Shown piece after piece: positions 1 to 6,470 of a stretch of 9,939 nt of DNA; position 1 is the stretch's first letter; each line of letters begins with the position of its first letter. The stretch spans positions 1-9,939 of the forward strand of contig JAITEW010000148.1 in NCBI GenBank assembly GCA_031281855.1, in the 5' to 3' direction. This DNA comes from Treponema sp. Lineage in GTDB: Bacteria; Spirochaetota; Spirochaetia; Treponematales; Breznakiellaceae. A model generated the notes under the pieces. It was not told the DNA's origin. It saw nothing but the letters and a program-made list of their open reading frames with translations, and made no database searches. The position numbers and the translations under genes are program-made.

Positions 1-877
1 CTATTCGGACTTGAGCGATTTAAGCAACATGATGAATCTTAAAATCCCCCGTCCCCTCGTCCACGCCTCGTTCCGTTTCGGGCAGTTCTCCAAACTGGAA
101 GGCATTTTTGTGCCTAACTTTGAAGGTCCGTATTTTGCAGAAAGCGGACGCTGGGCCCCGGCGCAAATGGCAATGATAAGCCAGCTTCCTGAGTCGAATA
201 TTATACGCCCCGGCACAACCCTTGACTACGCGCAGGCCGGCCTGCGCTTCACCACAACCATAGGAGGCGCGGCAGACATAGGTTTCCAGTATTACTATGG
301 GCGTCTCACAACACCGGTAGTTACGGTGACAGAGCCTACAGGAACACCGCTGTTGCCGGTAGCAACCTTCGTCTACAACCCCTACCACCAATTTGGCCTT
401 GATTACGCCCAGGTTATCGCCGGTTTCAATCTCCGCGCCGAATTGGCGGCGAACCTGACAGACGATCTTGACGGCGATGACGGATCGGTTTACAACCCGT
501 CCCTTGCATGGTCCCTAGGTTTTGACCGCGACCTTTTCACGGGCGTCAACCTGAACCTCCAGTGCAACGAAACAGCGCGTCTGCTTGACGGTGAAATCAG
601 CGGCCCCCAGGACATTGAGGCCGGCAGCGGCATAACGGCAACGCGCATTACTGCCGCGCTTTCAAAAAAATTCCTGCGCGACGAACTGGAGCTAAAAGCC
701 GCGTGCCTTTGGGAAGTTGAATCGGGCGCGTGCCTTGGTACCCCTTCTTTCATCTGGACCAATAACGATGTAGCCGTTGAACTTTCAGCCTGCATCTTCG
801 CGGGCAGCGATGAAGGACTTTTCGGCCAGTTCCGGAACAATAGTTTTGTGAAAGCGGGGTTGAAGTATATGTTTTAA
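1..877 (+). CDS. Outer-membrane beta-barrel (porin-like) protein, 5' end missing
   Basis: The reading frame is open from base 2, so this is the C-terminal 291 or so residues of a longer protein whose start lies outside the window. The TTG at position 11 is only an internal codon. The visible part is rich in alternating polar/hydrophobic stretches with many aromatic residues (DIGFQYYYGR, GFNLRAELAANL, ELKAACLWEVE), as expected of transmembrane beta strands. It ends in GLKYMF, with the terminal Phe typical of the BAM-recognised beta-signal of outer-membrane proteins. An early segment, KLEGIFVPNFEGPYFAESGR followed by WAP, resembles porin-like proteins of treponemes, but I cannot name the family firmly. 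The role is probably a channel or porin in the outer membrane; the substrate is unknown. No terminator is visible directly after the stop codon. Confidence 0.75.
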   Translation, partial: YSDLSDLSNMMNLKIPRPLVHASFRFGQFSKLEGIFVPNFEGPYFAESGRWAPAQMAMISQLPESNIIRPGTTLDYAQAGLRFTTTIGGAADIGFQYYYGRLTTPVVTVTEPTGTPLLPVATFVYNPYHQFGLDYAQVIAGFNLRAELAANLTDDLDGDDGSVYNPSLAWSLGFDRDLFTGVNLNLQCNETARLLDGEISGPQDIEAGSGITATRITAALSKKFLRDELELKAACLWEVESGACLGTPSFIWTNNDVAVELSACIFAGSDEGLFGQFRNNSFVKAGLKYMF

Positions 878-902
878 GTAAAAATAGTGCTGCAAAAAAT
901 TG

Positions 903-998
903 TTTGGTATTAGATATGTGAGCGGTATTATCCTGGACAACCGGGGCACTATCGACAAATACGAAGGGGACGGGGTCTTCAACCTGACGGAAAAATAA
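903..998 (+). pseudogene. Fragment of a class III adenylate/guanylate cyclase catalytic domain
   Basis: In one frame the bases 918-998 encode VSGIILDNRGTIDKYEGD followed by GVFNLTEK and a stop. The stretch GIILDNRGTIDKYEGD matches the conserved core of class III nucleotide cyclases (consensus roughly I..x.GGTIDKYIGDAIMA), including the metal-binding Asp of the GD motif. After GD the expected AIMAFFG is absent and the frame diverges to a stop within eight residues. Upstream only FGIRY is in frame, with no domain start and no plausible ribosome-binding site. The gene is thus a decayed remnant, not a functional peptide. It sits between a complete porin-like 3' end and the Endonuc_Holl gene, so rearrangement at this junction is likely. 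A motif this short could be chance, but the agreement is long for that. Confidence 0.55.
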
Positions 999-1062
999 AC
1001 GGCTCCTGCACAAACAAGCCCCTGAGGTTTACAAATCTATCGTAATCATGCAACGATGAGCC

Positions 1063-1512
1063 ATGGAATTTGAAGTGCTCAGCCCTCAAGTTATCGCCCT
1101 TCTCTGCGTGGTACTGACGTTCTGTTTGCACTTTCTTCTCGCGGGGCGGAAAATTGGGCTTTCCCAGGGGCGGAGGCAGGAGCGGGCCGAGTGGGAAAGC
1201 GGCCGTGTTGAGGAAATTGTCAGGACCCGGCTCAAGCAGTCGAGGGCGGTCCTGGGGGGGCTGGTCTCGGAACAAATAGCGCCTTTGCTGCCGGGCTTTC
1301 CCTTTGATCCCGGCGACTGCCGCTTTATCGGGAAGCCCGTGGACTTTATCGTTTTTAAGGGCATGAACGAACAGGCAATTGAGGAAGTTATCTTCCTGGA
1401 AGTAAAAAGCGGCGTTTCCCGTTCCTTAAACGATCAGGAAAAAAAGCTCCGCGACGCCGTCAGGGCCGGGCGGGTCCGGTGGGCGGAGTATTCGGGAAAT
1501 AATAAGGGATAA
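1063..1512 (+). CDS. Membrane-anchored Holliday junction resolvase-like endonuclease (Endonuc_Holl family)
   Basis: The product has 149 residues. Residues 8-28 form one hydrophobic membrane segment (VIALLCVVLTFCLHFLLAG). A basic, charged linker follows (about 29-60), then a compact nuclease-like domain. The domain contains RFIGKPVDFIVF (Asp94) and IFLEVKSG (Glu113, Lys115), the D...ExK core of the PD-(D/E)XK superfamily, and ends in KKLRDAVRAGRVRWAEY, the usual C-terminus of Endonuc_Holl proteins. Family members are predicted DNA endonucleases; the cellular role is not established. An in-frame TGA at 1057-1059 immediately precedes the ATG, so this is the earliest possible start. No good Shine-Dalgarno sequence is visible, which weakens certainty about the expression signals but not about the gene. 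It converges with the Rpn-type nuclease gene across a 48-nt gap with no clear terminator. Confidence 0.85.
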   Translation: MEFEVLSPQVIALLCVVLTFCLHFLLAGRKIGLSQGRRQERAEWESGRVEEIVRTRLKQSRAVLGGLVSEQIAPLLPGFPFDPGDCRFIGKPVDFIVFKGMNEQAIEEVIFLEVKSGVSRSLNDQEKKLRDAVRAGRVRWAEYSGNNKG

Positions 1513-1560
1513 GTAATAAATAATAAAGAAAAATTTAACCGCAACGGCGCATAAGGCGAA

Positions 1561-2445
1561 TCAAAGCTCGCCGATTTCCTCCGCAGAAAGCCCGGTAACA
1601 GCGGTAATTTTCTCCGCCTCCTCGCCCAGGTCTTTCATCTTTCGTGCAACTTCGATAAACGCTTCTTTCCTGCCTTCTTTCAGGCCTTCTTTCAGACCTT
1701 CTTTAAGGCCTTCTTTCTGGCCTTCAATCCTGGCTCCTCGTTTCACGTTCAGTTCCCTCATAAGCGTCATCTGGTACAGCGTATACGAGTGGTACAACGC
1801 ATCGTCCTGCTCTATCACGTCCATCATTTTCTTCGCTTCTTCTATCACCGGGTCTGTCAGCATAATCTCCTCCAGTATCTTTGCCGGTGTCTCTTCGTCC
1901 AGGTACGACAGCCACCGGTGCAGCCTGTTATCCTTCAGGTCCTTTTCCGCCAGTTTCCGAAACTTCGGCATCTCTATGAAGTGTATTTCCACAGCATCGG
2001 TCAGTTTCAATCCACGCTCCCGGTCCTCCCACAGGTGGAAGCTCGTATGGAAGTCCTCTGCCTCAAGATTCGTAAAATCCAGGATGTTGATTGCCACCAC
2101 ATCGGGCAGTTCACTATAGTCCTGGCCGGCATGGATACCCCGGACATATTCCTTGGCCCAGCCAAAAAGAGTACGGCGCTCTATATTATATTCGTTTTGC
2201 CGCTGTATTTCAACGATAAATCTCCTTCCATCTGCGGTTCCGGCGTGAACATCCAGGATACTGGTCTTCCCGCTGAAGGTCTCCGGGAGGAGGGTTTTGT
2301 GGGGGATGATATCGACGCTGGTGATGGTGTTTCTGCCTGTACGCTGGAGGATGGCATTCAGCAGGGAAATGAGCTGTTTTTCGCAGCCTTTTTCACCAAA
2401 ACTCTTGGTAAAAGCCACGTCGTTCAAGGGGTTGAGCCTTTGCAC
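1561..2445 (-). CDS. Rpn / PD-(D/E)XK nuclease family putative transposase
   Basis: The N-terminal RLNPLNDVAFTKSFGEKG and the core ILDVHAGTADGRRFIVEIQ are diagnostic of the Rpn/PDDEXK_2 family. Asp65 and the ExQ pair Glu79/Gln81 (numbered from the chosen start) are the likely catalytic residues. Members are RecA-independent recombination-promoting nucleases related to transposases and occur in many copies in some bacteria. I chose the GTG at 2443-2445 because an excellent AAGGAG lies 6 nt upstream; the ATG at 2461-2463 would add six residues and has no Shine-Dalgarno. The length is 294 residues. The C-terminal region has four tandem KEGL/KEGR/KEGQ units, as often seen in this family, followed by a helical tail ending in ITAVTGLSAEEIGEL. 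No inverted repeats flank the gene, so it looks like a resident copy and not a complete mobile unit. Confidence 0.9.
   Translation of the reverse strand: MQRLNPLNDVAFTKSFGEKGCEKQLISLLNAILQRTGRNTITSVDIIPHKTLLPETFSGKTSILDVHAGTADGRRFIVEIQRQNEYNIERRTLFGWAKEYVRGIHAGQDYSELPDVVAINILDFTNLEAEDFHTSFHLWEDRERGLKLTDAVEIHFIEMPKFRKLAEKDLKDNRLHRWLSYLDEETPAKILEEIMLTDPVIEEAKKMMDVIEQDDALYHSYTLYQMTLMRELNVKRGARIEGQKEGLKEGLKEGLKEGRKEAFIEVARKMKDLGEEAEKITAVTGLSAEEIGEL
1673..1720 (-). repeat. Four tandem 12-nt units encoding KEG[LR] repeats
   Basis: On the plus strand the unit is close to CCTTCTTTCAGG, repeated at 1673, 1685, 1697 and 1709, with partial units on both sides. Each unit encodes four residues (KEGL or a variant) of the Rpn-type nuclease. 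Because the unit is a multiple of three, copy-number changes would keep the frame. Units differ at one or two bases. Confidence 0.85.
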
Positions 2446-2451
2446 TGGGAT

Positions 2452-2457
2452 CTCCTT
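2452..2457 (-). promoter_or_regulatory. Shine-Dalgarno AAGGAG that decides the Rpn-type nuclease start
   Basis: The minus strand reads AAGGAG, 6 nt before the GTG at 2445-2443. It lies inside the first codons of the longer ATG-initiated reading, which has no such site, so the GTG start is preferred. Confidence 0.65.
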
Positions 2458-2509
2458 ACCCATCTATACGGTGTGGGAATGTAAAACGCTTCATTGTTTT
2501 GCCTAAAAA

Positions 2510-2518
2510 TGCTAGTAT
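2510..2518 (+). promoter_or_regulatory. Candidate extended -10 promoter of the DUF2130 gene
   Basis: The bases TGCTAGTAT form an extended -10 (TGN followed by TAGTAT). The hexamer ends 5 nt before the ATG at 2524. Transcription would then start at or next to the start codon, giving a leaderless mRNA, which agrees with the lack of a Shine-Dalgarno. The -35 region is weak (TTCATT at 2490-2495). Confidence 0.4.
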
Positions 2519-2523
2519 TCAGT

Positions 2524-3753
2524 ATGAACGAAGCCATAAACAGTGCGGACAGCGGCGGCATCAGGTGTCCCTTTTGCAACAGGGAATTCCCGCTTACCAA
2601 GGTGATCGCGGGACAGATAGGCGCCCAGCTCCGGGAGCAATACGACAGGCAGATCGAAACCCTCAAAAAGTCCCAGGAGGACGAGCTGGTCCGGGCGCGG
2701 AAAGAGGCGGAGAAGAAAACCGCCGAGCGGCTGGAAAAGGAGCGGGACGAGGAGTACCAGCGCATACGGGCGGAAGCCCAGGAAAAGGCCCGCAGGCAGA
2801 TGAACGAGGAGCTGGCGGTAAAAAACGAGGAAATCGAGGAAGCGAACAAGCGCCTTTCGGATTACCGCAAAAAGGAAACGGATCTCCTCAAGCGGGAACG
2901 GGACCTGGAAGAGTCCCGCCATTCCCTGGAAATGGAATACCAGGAAAAACTCACCGCTGAAATCAAAAACAGCTTTTCCCGGGCCCAGGCCCAGGTGGAA
3001 GAAGAATACCGCTTAAAGCTCAGGGAAAAGGAAAAGATCATCGCGGACCTGAACGACAAGATGAAGGAAGGCCAGAAAAAGGCCGAACAGGGTTCCATGC
3101 AGCTTCAGGGCGAGGTGCTGGAACAGGAAATGGAACAGATTCTGGGCGAGTATTTCCCTGACGACCTTGTTACGCCTGTGGAAACCGGGAAGAAAGGCGG
3201 GGACATCATCCAGACCGTAAAGCTTTCTTCCGGCAGGGAAGCGGGCAGGATTGTCTGGGAGCTCAAAAGGACCAAAAACTGGTCTTCAGCGTGGATACCT
3301 AAACTAAAGGAAGACATGCGGAACATCAGGGCTGAAATCGCGGTGATTGCCTCAGAAGCTCTGCCTCCTGAGGTTTCGGGCTTTGCCTTTATTGACGGGG
3401 TCTGGGTGGCCGATGTCAAGTACGCCCCGGCGCTGGCAACGGCGCTGCGGGAAAGCCTCAAGGCTGTGGCGCAGGTTAAAATAGCCAGCGAAGGCAAGGC
3501 GGGGAAGGCCGAGCTTGTTTTCGATTACCTTACAGGAATCCAGTTCAAGCAGCGGGTCGAAGCCATGCTTGAGGCTTATATCGAGATGCACGGCGACCTT
3601 GAGGCTGAACGGAGGGTCCAGGAGCGGTCCTGGGCTAAACGGGAAAAACAGATAGAGCGGTTCATGAAAAACATATCGGGCATGTACGGGGACCTCCAGG
3701 GCCTGGGGGCTTCCCTGCCTGCGGTCAAACACCTGGAAATAAGCGATGAATAA
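2524..3753 (+). CDS. DUF2130 domain coiled-coil protein
   Basis: The product has 409 residues from the ATG at 2524; an upstream TTG at 2494 would add ten residues that lack similarity to the family start. Residues 13-22 hold a zinc-ribbon-like knuckle, IRCPFCNREF (Cys15, Cys18), with only one CxxC pair. About residues 35-200 are an uninterrupted Glu/Lys/Arg-rich coiled coil. The C-terminal DUF2130 domain (about 200-380) contains KKGGDIIQTV (Asp227), IVWELKRTKNWS (Glu246, Lys248) and WIPKLKEDMR, which look like a PD-(D/E)XK nuclease core. Family function is not established; DNA binding or cleavage is inferred from the fold. The gene overlaps the following TPR gene by 8 nt, so the two are cotranscribed. 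Divergent from the Rpn-type nuclease gene across about 78 nt. Confidence 0.9.
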   Translation: MNEAINSADSGGIRCPFCNREFPLTKVIAGQIGAQLREQYDRQIETLKKSQEDELVRARKEAEKKTAERLEKERDEEYQRIRAEAQEKARRQMNEELAVKNEEIEEANKRLSDYRKKETDLLKRERDLEESRHSLEMEYQEKLTAEIKNSFSRAQAQVEEEYRLKLREKEKIIADLNDKMKEGQKKAEQGSMQLQGEVLEQEMEQILGEYFPDDLVTPVETGKKGGDIIQTVKLSSGREAGRIVWELKRTKNWSSAWIPKLKEDMRNIRAEIAVIASEALPPEVSGFAFIDGVWVADVKYAPALATALRESLKAVAQVKIASEGKAGKAELVFDYLTGIQFKQRVEAMLEAYIEMHGDLEAERRVQERSWAKREKQIERFMKNISGMYGDLQGLGASLPAVKHLEISDE

Positions 3754-4441
3754 GCTGAATAATAAGGTTATGCGATGTGCTGTTCGGACGCTCATTTTTT
3801 TCTTCATCATTTCTGTGCCGGGCTTTTCCCAAACCGGAGGGGGGCGGGCTGACGCCCTGCAGAACTACCATACCGGCAGGGACCTTGAATCCCGGAACCG
3901 CGTTCAGGAAGCGGAAGTCTACTACGACGAAGCGGTTCGGATCTGTACCGATGAAATTTCCAGGAACGCCGCTACGAGGGACACATACACGGTCCTCACC
4001 TGGGCGCTCCAGCGGCAGCGCAAATACGCCGATGTAATCACCTGGGGGGACAGGGGGCTGCGTCTTTTTGCCGACGAATTCCGCATTGTAGAAACTATGG
4101 GAGAAGCGTACTTCTACCTGGACGATTACGCCAGTTCCCTCAGGTACATGCAGCGGTATGTCAACGCTATGCCCCAGGGCGAGCGGGCTTCGGTAGCCTA
4201 TTTTTTTATAGGTGAAATCTTCAGGCTCCAGCGGCAATTCCGCCGCGCCGACATTGCCTACACCACAGCGGTGCGCCTGGAACCTGTCCTGGCCCTCTGG
4301 TGGTACCGCCTGGGCTCGGTACGGGAAGCTGTCGGCGACTATGCCCCTGCGCTGGAAGCCTACGAGCGGGCTGTCCGCCTCAACCCCGGCTACCGGGAGG
4401 CCAACGAAGGGCTCAACAGGGTAAGGCAGAGAACGGAGTAA
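3746..4441 (+). CDS. Exported tetratricopeptide-repeat (TPR) protein
   Basis: The product has 231 residues. A signal peptide is clear: basic n-region, hydrophobic TLIFFFIISVPG, probable cleavage after GFS (about residue 28). Around five TPR helical pairs follow at about 37-70, 80-112, 113-146, 149-181 and 182-215; the last two are the most canonical (ADIAYTTAVRLEP, ALEAYERAVRLNP). TPR proteins are scaffolds for protein-protein interaction; the partner here is unknown, and the location should be periplasmic. The ATG overlaps the end of the DUF2130 gene by 8 nt, so translation is probably coupled; a second ATG at 3770 is possible but leaves a poor n-region. It converges on slyD with a 31-nt gap and no obvious terminator. 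Confidence 0.85.
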   Translation: MNKLNNKVMRCAVRTLIFFFIISVPGFSQTGGGRADALQNYHTGRDLESRNRVQEAEVYYDEAVRICTDEISRNAATRDTYTVLTWALQRQRKYADVITWGDRGLRLFADEFRIVETMGEAYFYLDDYASSLRYMQRYVNAMPQGERASVAYFFIGEIFRLQRQFRRADIAYTTAVRLEPVLALWWYRLGSVREAVGDYAPALEAYERAVRLNPGYREANEGLNRVRQRTE

Positions 4442-4472
4442 AGGAACGGCAGGAAGGGGGCCTTAGAGGGAT

Positions 4473-5009
4473 CTAATGCCCGCAGCAGCCCTGGGTTCCG
4501 CAGTTGCCACAGCCGTCACACCCTTCTTCCCCATGATGGTGATGCGCGTTGTTGGGATGGCCGTGGGCTATCTCCTCTTCGCTGGCTTCGCGGATGTCCC
4601 TGACGGTAACGTCAAAGGTGAGGTCCATTCCCGCCAGCGGGTGGTTGCCGTCTATAGTAACCTTATCGCCTGCTATTGCCGCAATCCTGACGATGCGGTA
4701 GCCCCCGTCCGGGGTCTGGGCCTGGAATTCCATGCCTTCTTCTACGGCCTCGTCCCCGAAACGGTTCCTGGGAATGCTGAAAATCAAGTTGTCGTCCCGC
4801 AGCCCGTAGGCGTCGGCAGCGGCTACTTTTATCCTGAAACTGTCGCCCTGATTTTTCCCCTCAAGCGTCTGCTCCAGGCCCGGGATGATGTTCCCATGCC
4901 CATGCAGATACGCCAGAGGTTCAGCGCCGAAAGAGGAATCAAGGACCTGGCTGCTGTCGTTGGTAAGCGTGTAGTCGAAGCTGACTATGGTGTTCCTGGC
5001 TATATTCAT
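4473..5009 (-). CDS. slyD: SlyD-type FKBP peptidyl-prolyl cis-trans isomerase with metal-binding tail
   Basis: From the ATG at 5009 the protein has 178 residues and begins NIARNTIVSFDYTLTND, exactly where SlyD proteins normally start. An FKBP half (1-69, with LHGHGNIIPGLE) and an insert-in-flap chaperone domain (about 70-120) are followed by GNHPLAGMDLTFDVTV, the second FKBP half. The tail from residue 148 is very rich in His and Cys (HHHH, CDGCGNCG, CCGH), the nickel/zinc-binding feature of SlyD. It acts as a prolyl isomerase and chaperone in the cytoplasm, with a possible metal-storage role. Alternative starts are the ATG at 5024 and a GTG at 5060 that overlaps the tlpA stop (GTGA); neither has a Shine-Dalgarno. 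It is the last gene of the minus-strand redox operon. Confidence 0.92.
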   Translation of the reverse strand: MNIARNTIVSFDYTLTNDSSQVLDSSFGAEPLAYLHGHGNIIPGLEQTLEGKNQGDSFRIKVAAADAYGLRDDNLIFSIPRNRFGDEAVEEGMEFQAQTPDGGYRIVRIAAIAGDKVTIDGNHPLAGMDLTFDVTVRDIREASEEEIAHGHPNNAHHHHGEEGCDGCGNCGTQGCCGH

Positions 5010-5056
5010 AACTGTTTTTACCATAAATAAGCGGTTGTCGCTATACCCCTGCGATT

Positions 5057-5665
5057 TCACATTTTCAAAAGCGTCTCAAAGGCGGCGGCTATCTTCGGGT
5101 CGTCCCACTTGAGGCTGCCTACTACTTTGAGGACTATCTTGCCCTCACGGTTGAGGATGTAGGTGGTAGGGAGGGCTTGCACCCCGTAACGGCCGCTGAC
5201 CGATCCGGATGTGTCCAGGGCAGCCGGGAAATTGAGCTTGTTCTGGTTCATGAATGATAACACGTCATTCCGTTTTTCGGCGCAGTTAACCGAAAGGAGT
5301 TCCAAGCCCTGATCCTTGAAGCGCCGGTACAGGGTTTCCATAGAGGGCATCTCCTGCCGGCAAGGGGGGCACCAGGTGGCCCAGAAGTTGAGAAAAACCA
5401 CTTTGCCCCTGAGGTCGGACAGTTTTTGATTTGAGCCGCCCACGAGAGGGAGGGTGAAATCAATAGGATTCACCGGCTGTTTTAGAACCGGAATCCCGGC
5501 GTCCGAAAAAGCCTTTGCAGCCTGATACGAAAGACCCCCGGTGTTCTGCGCCGCCGCCCTGTCGGGCAAAGCGGCCGTTAAAACCACGAAAACAAGAACA
5601 GGCAGCAGAGGCTTTCCCAAAACTTCAGCTTTTGAGAAAGCAGCCTTAGATTTAGACTTCTTCAT
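5057..5665 (-). CDS. TlpA/ResA-like periplasmic thiol:disulfide thioredoxin
   Basis: The product has 202 residues. The fold is thioredoxin-like, with LRGKVVFLNFWATWCPPC (active-site Cys99 and Cys102, CPPC) and the cis-proline loop ALPTTYI (Pro166). The n-region MKKSKSKAAFSKAEVLGKP is followed by the hydrophobic LLPVLVFVVLTAAL and a cleavage-like AAAQ, so the protein is exported. Such proteins reduce or isomerise disulfides outside the cytoplasm, for example in cytochrome c maturation, and take electrons from CcdA, which is encoded directly upstream (31-nt gap). A GGGAAG Shine-Dalgarno precedes the ATG. Residues 4-20 come from a palindromic repeat also found in the META lipoprotein gene; without it the n-region would be of ordinary length. 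No cytochrome c or haem-lyase gene is visible, so the substrate stays open. Confidence 0.92.
   Translation of the reverse strand: MKKSKSKAAFSKAEVLGKPLLPVLVFVVLTAALPDRAAAQNTGGLSYQAAKAFSDAGIPVLKQPVNPIDFTLPLVGGSNQKLSDLRGKVVFLNFWATWCPPCRQEMPSMETLYRRFKDQGLELLSVNCAEKRNDVLSFMNQNKLNFPAALDTSGSVSGRYGVQALPTTYILNREGKIVLKVVGSLKWDDPKIAAAFETLLKM
5608..5654 (+). repeat. 47-nt palindromic repeat, copy 1, inside tlpA coding sequence
   Basis: The plus-strand sequence matches the minus-strand sequence of 7469-7423 at 41 of 47 positions, five of the six differences being transitions. It begins GAGGCTTTCCC, ends CAGCCTTAGATTTA, and forms an imperfect hairpin (GGCTTTCCCAAAA against CTTTTGAGAAAG). It lies in frame in the tlpA signal-peptide n-region (residues 4-20), in the opposite orientation to the copy in the META lipoprotein gene. 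Confidence 0.8.
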
Positions 5666-5696
5666 TTTAACTTCCCTATTAATTTCCTTGTTACAA

Positions 5697-6470
5697 TTAT
5701 AGCGCCTGAATCCAGGTAAGCCAATTGGCGAAGATGCGGAAAGGCAGGGCCTTGTCTTCGGCCCAGTCTATGTAGCGGTACTGGAATTGCCGGATAACGA
5801 TGTTTAGCGCGGCGAAACGGCCTGACAGGATGAGGATGCCGATAAGAATGAGAAGGACGCCGCTTATCCGCCGTATCAGGGGCAGAGAGGAGCGCAGACG
5901 TTCCGCCTTGGCCAGGAAGCGGTCGAAAAAAAACGCCGCTGCGAGAAAGGGCAGCCCAAGGCCGAAGGAATAGACCGCCAGGTATAAAGCCGCCTTTGCC
6001 GTTTCTCCCGGCTGGCCGGCCAGGAGCAGAATACCTGTAAGGATGGGGCCTATGCAGGGAGTCCATCCGGCGCCAAAGGCCATGCCTGCGGCAAATACGC
6101 CCGCAATGCTCCTGGGACGCTTTTTTATATGATACCGTTTTTCGTAGTTCAGAAAAGAAAGAAAATCAAAGATGACATTCAGCCCTAAGATGATGACGAT
6201 AACCCCTGCCGCTATGTTGAGGTACTTTGAAACGCCGCCTAAAACCGTAAAAACCGCGGAAGAAAGCAGGCTGAGGGTGATAAATACCGCGCTGAAACCC
6301 AGTATAAAACTAACCGTTCCCGCTATGAGCCGCGGCCGCCCCAAAGCACTGTCCGGACTCATGCCGCCCATCAGGCTGAGATACGAAGGGATCAGGGGCA
6401 ATATACAAGGTGAAAAAAAAGACAGTACACCTGCTGTAAAAACCAGAATGAGTGAAATTTCATGGACCAT
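5697..6470 (-). CDS. ccdA: CcdA-type cytochrome c biogenesis / thiol-electron transporter
   Basis: The product has 257 residues with six hydrophobic membrane segments. The two conserved cysteines sit in FFSPCILPLIPSY (Cys22) and GWTPCIGPIL (Cys139), the paired motifs of the DsbD-core/CcdA family. CcdA takes electrons from cytoplasmic thioredoxin and passes them across the inner membrane to periplasmic thioredoxin-like proteins; the TlpA-like protein encoded 31 nt downstream is the obvious partner. The start codon overlaps the stop of the META lipoprotein gene (TAATG), which implies translational coupling. The length is a little above the usual 220-240 because of a C-terminal extension after the last membrane helix (IVIRQFQYRYIDWAEDKALP). 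Confidence 0.93.
   Translation of the reverse strand: MVHEISLILVFTAGVLSFFSPCILPLIPSYLSLMGGMSPDSALGRPRLIAGTVSFILGFSAVFITLSLLSSAVFTVLGGVSKYLNIAAGVIVIILGLNVIFDFLSFLNYEKRYHIKKRPRSIAGVFAAGMAFGAGWTPCIGPILTGILLLAGQPGETAKAALYLAVYSFGLGLPFLAAAFFFDRFLAKAERLRSSLPLIRRISGVLLILIGILILSGRFAALNIVIRQFQYRYIDWAEDKALPFRIFANWLTWIQAL

Noticed and set aside
1003..1059. Frame encoding LLHKQAPEVYKSIVIMQR before the Endonuc_Holl start
   Set aside because: It might be another gene remnant beside the cyclase fragment, but I cannot match it to any family, and it is too short to call.
1789..2484. 231-residue open frame on the plus strand opposite the Rpn-type nuclease
   Set aside because: It is antisense to a gene with clear family motifs, has no domain I recognise, and has no ribosome-binding site.
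3725..4237. 170-residue minus-strand frame across the TPR gene
   Set aside because: It lies wholly opposite a signal-peptide and TPR coding sequence and shows no family features.
4442..4472. Possible terminator between the convergent TPR and slyD genes
   Set aside because: The 31-nt gap has no convincing stem with a U-run on either strand.
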